A stretch of 64,000 nt of DNA from Acidimicrobiales bacterium. Lineage in GTDB: Bacteria; Actinomycetota; Acidimicrobiia; Acidimicrobiales; SZUA-35. The DNA lies in NCBI GenBank assembly GCA_041394265.1, contig JAWKIO010000005.1, forward strand, positions 930,001-994,000, in the 5' to 3' direction. Every line of letters begins with the position of its first letter. Positions within the stretch are counted from its first letter, which is position 1. This document shows, piece after piece, positions 58,196 through 64,000 of this stretch. The notes beneath the pieces were generated by a model, which worked only from the letters and a program-made list of their open reading frames with translations, did not search any database and was not told the DNA's origin. The position numbers were made by a program, and so were the translations under genes.

Positions 58196-59192
58196 GCGCC
58201 GCCTCCGGCGTCGAGCCGCAACGGGCATCGTCGCCGTGATCACCCTCGGGCTGGCCGTGTTCGTTGGCTGCACGCCGGATTCGGCGGCGGACGAGACGAC
58301 GATCACGAGCCGCCAGGGACCGGCCGCCACCCCAACGACGGCCGACGGGGCGACGCCGACCGTCGACGCTCCGACAGCACCGCCCGTCGGTGGTCCGACA
58401 ATGCCGACGGTCGGCGATTCGACAATGCCGACGGTCGGCGATTCGACAACGGCCACCGTGGTGGCGGTCATCGACGGCGACACCTTCGACGTCAATATCG
58501 GTGGCGACATCGAACGCGTCCGGTTGATCGGCATCGACACGCCGGAACGCAGCGACTGTCTCTATGACGCCGCCACCGATGCGCTCGCCGAACTCCTTGC
58601 CGGTCGTGACGTCGAACTCGTCGTCGACACCACCGATCGTGATCGGTTCGGCCGACTGCTGCGCTATGCCTGGGTCGGCGACGTCTTCGTCAACGAAACA
58701 CAAGTCGCCAGCGGCTTCGCCGTTGCCCGCCGCTATCCCCCCGATGTCGCCGAAGCCGAGCGGCTCGAGGAAGCCGAGGCGTCGGCAGCAGCAGCGGTCC
58801 TCGGTCGCTGGGACCCCGACGCCTGCGGGCCGCGCTCGACCGACCTCGCCGGGGAACCGACCGACCTGAGGATCGACCACATCGAGTTCGACGCCCCGGG
58901 TGACGACTCGATCGAGCTCAACGGTGAGTGGGTGCGGATCGTCAACGTTGGCCCGTCGCCCGTTGCGTTGGACGGGTGGCAGCTGCGCGATGACTCCTCG
59001 ACCCATCGCTTCCTCTTCCCACCTATCGAGCTCGGATCCGGCGCGGACGTCGTCGTCTACTCCGGATGCGGTGACGACACCGAAACCGAGCTCCACTGGT
59101 GCAGCACGACATCGGCCATTTGGAACAACGATGGCGACACGGCGTATCTGATCGATCCATCAGGCAACATCGCCACGTCGTCGACCTACTGA
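58188..59192 (+). CDS. Secreted thermonuclease (SNase) with C-terminal lamin-tail domain
   Basis: This is a 334-residue predicted lipoprotein with the lipobox LAVFVGC at about residue 28 and a Thr/Pro linker with tandem repeats. The staphylococcal-nuclease fold follows (about 90-220): VVAVIDGDTFDVNI, VRLIGIDTPERSD, and DRDRFGRLLRYAWV with the catalytic Arg and Glu positions. The last 110 residues form a lamin-tail domain (IDHIEFDAPGDDSIELNGEW and LDGWQLRDDSSTHRF), often fused to extracellular nucleases. It likely degrades external DNA for phosphate or nucleotides. The ATG at 58188 overlaps the peptidase gene by 8 bp. Confidence 0.9.
   Translation: MAERRLRRRAATGIVAVITLGLAVFVGCTPDSAADETTITSRQGPAATPTTADGATPTVDAPTAPPVGGPTMPTVGDSTMPTVGDSTTATVVAVIDGDTFDVNIGGDIERVRLIGIDTPERSDCLYDAATDALAELLAGRDVELVVDTTDRDRFGRLLRYAWVGDVFVNETQVASGFAVARRYPPDVAEAERLEEAEASAAAAVLGRWDPDACGPRSTDLAGEPTDLRIDHIEFDAPGDDSIELNGEWVRIVNVGPSPVALDGWQLRDDSSTHRFLFPPIELGSGADVVVYSGCGDDTETELHWCSTTSAIWNNDGDTAYLIDPSGNIATSSTY
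58396..58449 (+). repeat. 24-bp in-frame tandem repeat in the nuclease linker
   Basis: Two identical 24-bp units (58396-58419 and 58420-58443) plus a 6-bp third start encode repeated MPTVGDST segments. The repeat keeps frame and lies in the disordered linker between the lipid anchor and the nuclease domain, so copy number probably varies without harm. Confidence 0.8.
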
Positions 59193-59202
59193 GGGCGCCA
59201 CC

Positions 59203-59733
59203 ATGCACGTCGTGCTCGTCCATCCCGAAATCGCCCCGAACACGGGCAACATCATCCGCCTGTGCGCCAACGCCGGACTCCACCTCCATCTGGTGGAACC
59301 GCTGGGGTTCTCGCTCGATGAACGATCGCTGCGACGCGCCGGGCTCGACTACCACGAGCTGGTGGACGTGTCGGTGCACGCGAACCTCGACGCGGCCCGC
59401 CACCACCTGCCCGGACGCTGGTTCGCCTTCTCCTCATCGGGTATCACCCGGTACAGCGACATCGAGTACCAGACCGACGACGTGCTGGTGTTCGGCGCCG
59501 AACGAACGGGCCTGCCCGCGACCGTGCTGGAGGCCCTCTCGCCCGAGCGGATCCTCACGATTCCGATGGTGGCAGGCAACCGCAGCCTGAACCTCGCCAA
59601 TGCCGTAGCGATCGTCGTCTATGAGGCGTGGCGGCAGCGAAACTTTCTTGGATCTGTCGTCCCCGCGCCGTCATCCGGCCAGGTCAGGGGACTCACCTCG
59701 GAATCGCCGGGCTCGACGCCCTTCGATGGCTGA
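59203..59733 (+). CDS. trmL: tRNA (cytidine(34)-2'-O)-methyltransferase
   Basis: TrmL 2'-O-methylates the wobble nucleotide of tRNA-Leu isoacceptors using SAM. The 176-residue SPOUT protein has the N-terminal VLVHPEIAPNTGNIIRLCAN with the conserved Asn-Thr-Gly-Asn, the knot motifs LVFGAERTGLP and IPMVAGNRSLNLANAVAIVV, and a short variable tail of about 25 residues. It starts 10 bp after the nuclease gene. Confidence 0.93.
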   Translation: MHVVLVHPEIAPNTGNIIRLCANAGLHLHLVEPLGFSLDERSLRRAGLDYHELVDVSVHANLDAARHHLPGRWFAFSSSGITRYSDIEYQTDDVLVFGAERTGLPATVLEALSPERILTIPMVAGNRSLNLANAVAIVVYEAWRQRNFLGSVVPAPSSGQVRGLTSESPGSTPFDG

Positions 59734-59797
59734 ACCGGGCGCGTCAGGGATCGGCGAGATGCAAGGTACGCTCTCCCGTGGCAGCCCCAGGTGACCG

Positions 59798-60184
59798 ATG
59801 TCTCTTTCCCAGTTCAGCAACGACCCCGGCTCGGCCGAGTCGCAGCACGCCCCGGTGCCCGAGACCATCGTGGGCGAACTGCACGTCCACGAGGTACCGA
59901 CGCGACGTGCGAGCAACGGACCGGTCGGCGTCATCGACTACGTCTACGACTTCCATCCCGGCCGGGTAGCGGTACGCGTCGATGGCCCCGACGTCATGGC
60001 CGTCAGCTGCGACGATCTCATCGACTTCACACGCGCTCACCTCGTCTCACCGGAGCAGGTGACACCCCTGGAGCGATCGGTCGGCATGTTCGTCGGCCGA
60101 CACGATGACCAGTCGGTCTTTCGCATCGTGTTCGATTCGGCCGACGAGTCCAAGCGGTACTCGACCGGCTGGATTCAACGCTGA
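59798..60184 (+). CDS. Hypothetical protein
   Basis: This is a 128-residue, soluble, slightly acidic protein with likely beta-rich content (IVGELHVHEVPTRRASNGPV, VIDYVYDFHPGRVAVRVDGP). I do not recognise a domain. The ATG at 59798 follows AGGTGACC. Codon usage matches neighbours, supporting that it is real. It converges with the CoA-transferase gene, with 1 bp between the stops. Confidence 0.65.
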   Translation: MSLSQFSNDPGSAESQHAPVPETIVGELHVHEVPTRRASNGPVGVIDYVYDFHPGRVAVRVDGPDVMAVSCDDLIDFTRAHLVSPEQVTPLERSVGMFVGRHDDQSVFRIVFDSADESKRYSTGWIQR

Positions 60185-60185
60185 A

Positions 60186-61457
60186 TCAGCGGTCCTTGGA
60201 ACCGAGCGTTCCCGCGGCCTCGAGCGCTTCGATCTCGTCGTCGTTGTAGCCCGCCATCGCCAAGACCTCTCGGTTGTGCTGGCCCAGGTTCGGAGCCACC
60301 ACGTCGTCGGCCATGACTCGGGGGGCATCGTCGCCGGCGAACACGAGCGGAAACCCCGGCGTGTCGACCGACCCGAGCCGAGGATCGTGCACCGTCCGCA
60401 TCGACCCTCGGAAGCGAAGGTGGTCGCTCGCCGCAAGATCGGCCGGTGAGTTGACCCGACTGGCCGGCACACGGTGTTCATCGAGCACGGCCAGCGCAGC
60501 GGCATCCGACTCGAAGCTTGCCAGCCACGTTTCGATCTCGTCGGTCAGCGCGTCGCGATTGGCGAGCCTCGCCTCGTTGTTGTCGAAACGCGGATCGGTG
60601 GCGAACTCGGGGTGACCCATTGCGGTCCACAGATTGCCCAATTGCCCCTGGGTGCAGAAGATCACGATCCACCCCTGCGGCCCGCGGTAGACGCCGCCGG
60701 GCTGGGCCGGTTGGTAGAACCGACCCTGGCGAATCGGTTCGTACGCACCGTCGGTGATCGACGGAGCGTAGACCGCCGTCTCGTGCATGTGGACCAACGA
60801 GTCGACCATCGAAATGTCGAGGTGGGTGCCTCGACCGGTCCGTTCCCGGCGGAACAAGGCGTGGCCGATGGCGGCGAACGCATGCACGCCGGCGTTCGAA
60901 TCGGCGAGCCCGATCCCGACGAACAGCGGCGGGCCATCGGTCTCGCCGGTCATGTGCATGATGCCTGAATAGGCCTGGGCGATGAAGTCGAACGCAGGCT
61001 TCGACGCCAGCGGCCCTGTCTGGCCGAAGCCCGAAATCGACACCATGATGAGGCCAGGGTGATCGGCGCTCAGCTCGTCGTATGACAGCCCCTTTCGGGC
61101 CATCACTCCGGGGCTGAAGTTCTCGACCACGATGTCGGCCTTGGCGATCAGACGCCGAACGACCTCGACCCCCTCGACCGTTCCGAGATCGACACACACC
61201 GACCGTTTGCCACGGTTCTGTTGGACATGGAAGCCGGCCCGCTGGTTCTTGCGGGGAGCGAACGACCGACCGGGGTCGCCGTAGGGCGGGACCTCGATCT
61301 TGATCACGTCGGCACCCAGCTCGACCAACATGCGGGTGCAGGTGGGTCCGGCGAGATATTGCGAAAGATCGACCACCGTGACCCCCGCCAACACCGGTTC
61401 ACGCGGATCGACTCGGCGGGCAGGGTCGGACGGCACGGTGCGGTCGGTCATGGACAT
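60186..61457 (-). CDS. Class III CoA-transferase (CaiB/BaiF family)
   Basis: This 423-residue enzyme transfers CoA between carboxylic acids. Family marks are VVDLSQYLAGPTCTRMLVEL, GADVIKIEVPPYGDPGRSF, NRGKRSVCVDLGTVEGVEVV and VENFSPGVMARKGLSYDEL, with the active-site Asp in GFGQTGPLASKPAFDFIAQA. The C-terminal domain includes HPEFATDPRFDNNEARLANR. Its position near no matched CoA gene leaves the substrate open. Start is ATG 61457, with ATG 61451 as an alternative. Confidence 0.9.
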   Translation of the reverse strand: MSMTDRTVPSDPARRVDPREPVLAGVTVVDLSQYLAGPTCTRMLVELGADVIKIEVPPYGDPGRSFAPRKNQRAGFHVQQNRGKRSVCVDLGTVEGVEVVRRLIAKADIVVENFSPGVMARKGLSYDELSADHPGLIMVSISGFGQTGPLASKPAFDFIAQAYSGIMHMTGETDGPPLFVGIGLADSNAGVHAFAAIGHALFRRERTGRGTHLDISMVDSLVHMHETAVYAPSITDGAYEPIRQGRFYQPAQPGGVYRGPQGWIVIFCTQGQLGNLWTAMGHPEFATDPRFDNNEARLANRDALTDEIETWLASFESDAAALAVLDEHRVPASRVNSPADLAASDHLRFRGSMRTVHDPRLGSVDTPGFPLVFAGDDAPRVMADDVVAPNLGQHNREVLAMAGYNDDEIEALEAAGTLGSKDR

Positions 61458-61558
61458 TGGCTACGCCATGGACGCTGACGATGCCAGTCAGAGGGTCAAA
61501 TCATCCCTCTTCCTGCCGATGAGGGCTGAGAGCGACGACGCAGACCAAGGGTGACCAC

Positions 61559-62836
61559 GTGACCGACACACCAAATTCATGGACCGACGGCTACGGCACC
61601 GTGCACGCCTGGCCTCCGCCGACCGGCTATTGGATCGCCAGCGACGATCGTTGGTACGCGCCCGAACTCCACCCCGACTACGTAGTTGAGCCCGAGCCCT
61701 CCGCATCGGACCCCGAGCCATTCCAGCCGGAGCAGACGTTCGCCTCCGACGTCGAGCCCGAGCCGTTCGCAAGTACCACCGCCGATGAACCGGAACCCGC
61801 AACGAGTCATGGCACCTTCGAGTCCACGCCGGAGTCATCCGTCGAGCCCGGATGGTTCGGGAGTCACGCCGAGCCCGCTCCGGCCATCGCAGATCCGGAA
61901 TCCATCGAATCGTCGACGCCGACGTGGCAGCTCCCGGATACCGACGCCTCGCCTACTGGTCGCGATGAAACATCAATGCCCACCGGCGTCGAGAACCCTG
62001 CCACCGGGGCCGAGGGCCGTACCTCGGATGCCAACGATCGTGCGGCCGACGACGAAATCCCGACGCCACCCAATCGGCGAGTGCTGACGGCCGTCGTCGG
62101 CGCCGTTGCCGTGCTCGGGTTGATCGCTGGGGTGTACACGCTGACCGCGAGCGATGACGGCTCGAGCTCGGTCATCGCCGGCGAGGCAGCAGCGACGACC
62201 ACGACATCGTCGCTCCTCGATGCTGCCGAGGAGACGGGGGCCGCCGACCCTGCACTCGGTGTCGTCCAGCCGGCCTCATCGACGCAAGCTGACCTCAGCG
62301 ACATCGAGAGCTGTACGCGCCTGGACGCCTCGACCTTGCAGATCGACATGCGCAACACGACCGACCGCACGGCGAGTTATCTGCTCACGGTCGCCTACCT
62401 GGACGCCGACGGGGTCCGGGTGGGTGACGACAACGTCTACGTGAGCAGCCTCCGCGCCGGCGAGCGCACGATCGAGCAGAGCTACGTGTTCAGCGACGCG
62501 GGGGTCGGTTGCGAGGTCATCGGCGCCGACCGATACGAGGCGAGCGCCACCGAGAGGTTCGCCGACCTCACGGCGTGCACGATCCGCGAACCGAACGGCT
62601 ACGGCTACATCGAGGCCGATCTGACGGTGACCAACAGTGGGGCGACCCCTGCCGACTACACCATCGAAGTCGCCCTCATCGACGCCGAGAACGTGCGACG
62701 CGGTTACGGCACCTCGTTCGTCGAAAACGCGGCCGTCGGGTCGCCGACCCCCGGTGAGGTGTACACGACGGTCGCCTTCGATGAGACGCTTCGCTGCGAC
62801 GTGGTTGCCGTTGCGCGCTTCGACTCGAACCGGTAA
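61559..62836 (+). CDS. Single-pass membrane protein with GYW-motif N-terminus
   Basis: This is a 425-residue protein. The N-terminus contains PPTGYWIASDDRWYAPELHP, a short Trp/Tyr-rich motif seen at the start of many Acidimicrobiia membrane-linked proteins and comparable to DUF2510. A long acidic, Pro/Ser/Thr-rich region follows (to about 170). One transmembrane helix (VLTAVVGAVAVLGLIAGVYT, about 176-195), a Thr/Ala linker, and an extracytoplasmic region with two similar beta-rich units follow (about 235-420; each has a Cys near its start, CTRLDAS and CTIREPN). The two units are probably FxLYD-like. The GTG at 61559 is used. Function is unknown. Confidence 0.72.
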   Translation: MTDTPNSWTDGYGTVHAWPPPTGYWIASDDRWYAPELHPDYVVEPEPSASDPEPFQPEQTFASDVEPEPFASTTADEPEPATSHGTFESTPESSVEPGWFGSHAEPAPAIADPESIESSTPTWQLPDTDASPTGRDETSMPTGVENPATGAEGRTSDANDRAADDEIPTPPNRRVLTAVVGAVAVLGLIAGVYTLTASDDGSSSVIAGEAAATTTTSSLLDAAEETGAADPALGVVQPASSTQADLSDIESCTRLDASTLQIDMRNTTDRTASYLLTVAYLDADGVRVGDDNVYVSSLRAGERTIEQSYVFSDAGVGCEVIGADRYEASATERFADLTACTIREPNGYGYIEADLTVTNSGATPADYTIEVALIDAENVRRGYGTSFVENAAVGSPTPGEVYTTVAFDETLRCDVVAVARFDSNR

Positions 62837-62893
62837 ACCCCTCGAGTCAGCGGCCCCTCGAACCAGCAGTCGCAGCGCCGACGGGCGACGATG

Positions 62894-63370
62894 TCAGCGT
62901 CGCCAGCTCAGGAGCTCGCCGCTCCCGGCGGTCATCAGTGTCCCCGGCATGACCCGGAGTCGGGTCGGCGTCAGGCGCAACACACCGAAGTCGGCGACCT
63001 CGGCGCTCGTCCATTGCGGGATGATGCTGGGGTCATAGCCCACCGGCGCCGGCCCGTTGGCGAATCGATCCCAGCCCGCCTGCACGGCGTCGCCCGTCTC
63101 CCAGCTCGAGTCACAATCGGCCGTGCAGGTGTCGTGTGAGGTGTCCCAGTAGGTGAGCGACAGCGCCGATTGATGGGCAAGATGCTTGGCCTTCACCGAG
63201 TTGGGTGACGTAGCGATCCACCCCGTCAGTTCGCCGTCGGTCCACTCCCAAATGGGATGCAGGACGCGGGTCCGGGGCCGCCCGGAGGCGTCGACCGTTG
63301 CGGCCGTGCACCACACGATGCGATGGGCCATGTCCCTGAACGCGGGAGCGATGGTGGCGAGCTCGGTCAT
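62894..63370 (-). CDS. FMN-binding split-barrel (pyridoxamine 5'-phosphate oxidase-like) protein
   Basis: This 158-residue protein resembles the PNPOx-like split barrel. IVWCTAATVDASGRPRTRVL is the first barrel hairpin, and SPNSVKAKHLAHQSALSLTY the helix-strand that follows. F420- or FMN-binding reductases of this size are common in actinobacteria; the cofactor cannot be decided. The ATG at 63370 overlaps the stop of the DUF3179 gene (ATGA), so translation is coupled. Confidence 0.75.
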   Translation of the reverse strand: MTELATIAPAFRDMAHRIVWCTAATVDASGRPRTRVLHPIWEWTDGELTGWIATSPNSVKAKHLAHQSALSLTYWDTSHDTCTADCDSSWETGDAVQAGWDRFANGPAPVGYDPSIIPQWTSAEVADFGVLRLTPTRLRVMPGTLMTAGSGELLSWRR

Positions 63371-64000
63371 GGTGGTCCCTCTCGATCGACGACTGCGGTG
63401 GCCGGATGATAGGTCGACCAGGCGAACCAGAACGTGTCGATTTTCTCGGCCACCGTCAGCTGCTCGCCGGATCGTGAACCGGCGATCGCTCGGCCGAAGA
63501 GGTTCCACGTGCTGTTGGTGGCTTCATCGCTCAGCCCGTCGGGGCCGAGGAGGAAGACGTCGTCGGTGACGAACGCAGCGACCGCCCCGATGTCGCGACC
63601 ACCCGCCACGGTGTCCGCCTCGAGCGACGAGGTGAGGCCGGGCTGGTGCCAGAGCACGACTCGTTGACCCCCGATCTCGAACGCGACCAGCCGCTCGGCG
63701 GCCAGGTGGTCGAGGGTGATCGCCAACGTCTCGCCGCCGATGTCGAGGCCGACCACTCGGGTCATCGCCGGCAGCCTCGAGTCGATGTCACCGTCGAAGA
63801 ACCCACCGATCGGGCCATCCAGCTGGTCGTACCCCTCGTACGGATTGCGACCGTAGTCGCGATCGGTGGCGGGGCGCTGCAGGACCTCGCCGGAGGGGTG
63901 GGCCGCACGGGCGTCGTGCCACGAGGTGATTCCGAGCGGGAGACGGTCGAGTTCCACGCCGACCAGATCACCGATGACCGCCCGCCCGTCAAAGTGCGTC
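63367..64000 (-). CDS. DUF3179 family protein, C-terminal part (runs off window)
   Basis: The frame is open to the window edge, giving the last 210 residues of a DUF3179 protein. Typical are LPLGITSWHDARAAHPSGEV, RDYGRNPYEGYDQLDGPIG, VTDDVFLLGPDGL and STWNLFGRAIAGSRSGEQLT, then DTFWFAWSTYHPATAVV. Members are usually secreted, and a signal peptide would be outside the window. The function of DUF3179 is unknown. Downstream it is coupled to the split-barrel gene. Confidence 0.8.
   Translation of the reverse strand, partial: THFDGRAVIGDLVGVELDRLPLGITSWHDARAAHPSGEVLQRPATDRDYGRNPYEGYDQLDGPIGGFFDGDIDSRLPAMTRVVGLDIGGETLAITLDHLAAERLVAFEIGGQRVVLWHQPGLTSSLEADTVAGGRDIGAVAAFVTDDVFLLGPDGLSDEATNSTWNLFGRAIAGSRSGEQLTVAEKIDTFWFAWSTYHPATAVVDREGPP

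Noticed and set aside
1..64000. tRNA, rRNA, prophage or insertion-sequence genes
   Set aside because: No tRNA T-loop context outside coding regions, no transposase or integrase motifs and no flanking terminal repeats were seen by eye.

Overview
The window is a high-GC stretch (by eye roughly two thirds G+C) from a free-living actinobacterium. I favour the class Acidimicrobiia (Ilumatobacter/Microthrix relatives). The reasons are: a mycobacterial-type giant NAD-glutamate dehydrogenase, a cluster matching Mycobacterium tuberculosis Rv2597-Rv2601, DUF2510-type and 'GYWxASDxRWYxPExHP' N-termini, many acyl-CoA, SDR and MFS genes, and PrdB-like selenoproteins of a kind known from marine bacteria. 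The assignment is inference. No tRNA, rRNA, CRISPR array, prophage or insertion sequence was seen.

Layout. 0-3 kb: start of the glutamate dehydrogenase gene, then a Na+/phosphate symporter and a PhoU-like protein behind a PHO-box-like element, then a 30-bp tandem repeat. 3-12 kb: AIM24-like protein, SDR plus cytochrome P450 pair, oxidoreductase, methyltransferase, hydrolase plus coaE, MFS exporter and an enoyl-CoA hydratase. 12-17 kb: a small membrane protein/winged-helix regulator pair under a near-perfect palindromic operator, then the Rv2597-2601-like cluster (aminopropyltransferase-like protein, DUF350, DUF4247, DUF2617, divergent DUF4178). 17-25 kb: a NarL/DesK-type two-component system divergent from an MMPL transporter, then an acyl-CoA ligase and a Cys-type sulfatase.

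25-33 kb: the first UGA-containing PrdB-like selenoprotein, Dps, an aldolase-like protein, an operon of dienelactone hydrolase, cysteine-dioxygenase-like cupin and four-domain rhodanese, an MFS protein and trehalose phosphatase. 33-38 kb: an AT-richer gap, then the pstSCAB phosphate operon with PHO-box-like repeats. 38-49 kb: hydrolases, transporters, VOC proteins, the second UGA-containing PrdB-like selenoprotein with a good SECIS-like hairpin, a nitroreductase, and an amidase/SDR/methyltransferase operon. 49-57 kb: fasciclin lipoprotein, ROK regulator and a complete seven-gene Mrp (Mnh) antiporter operon with a winged-helix gene. 57-64 kb: two secreted lipoproteins (M15 peptidase, nuclease), trmL, a class III CoA-transferase, a membrane-anchored protein, and an FMN-barrel/DUF3179 pair at the edge.

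The most notable content is the two selenoprotein genes. Conventional gene calling would break each into two ORFs at an in-frame TGA. In both, the TGA falls at the same place (Val-Pro-Val/Thr-Pro-Val, then Sec-Pro-Val/Leu-Cys), the frame stays open, and the downstream sequence continues the same family. The host therefore probably makes selenocysteine. A second theme is phosphate: two uptake systems about 35 kb apart both have 11-bp direct repeats resembling actinobacterial PHO boxes.
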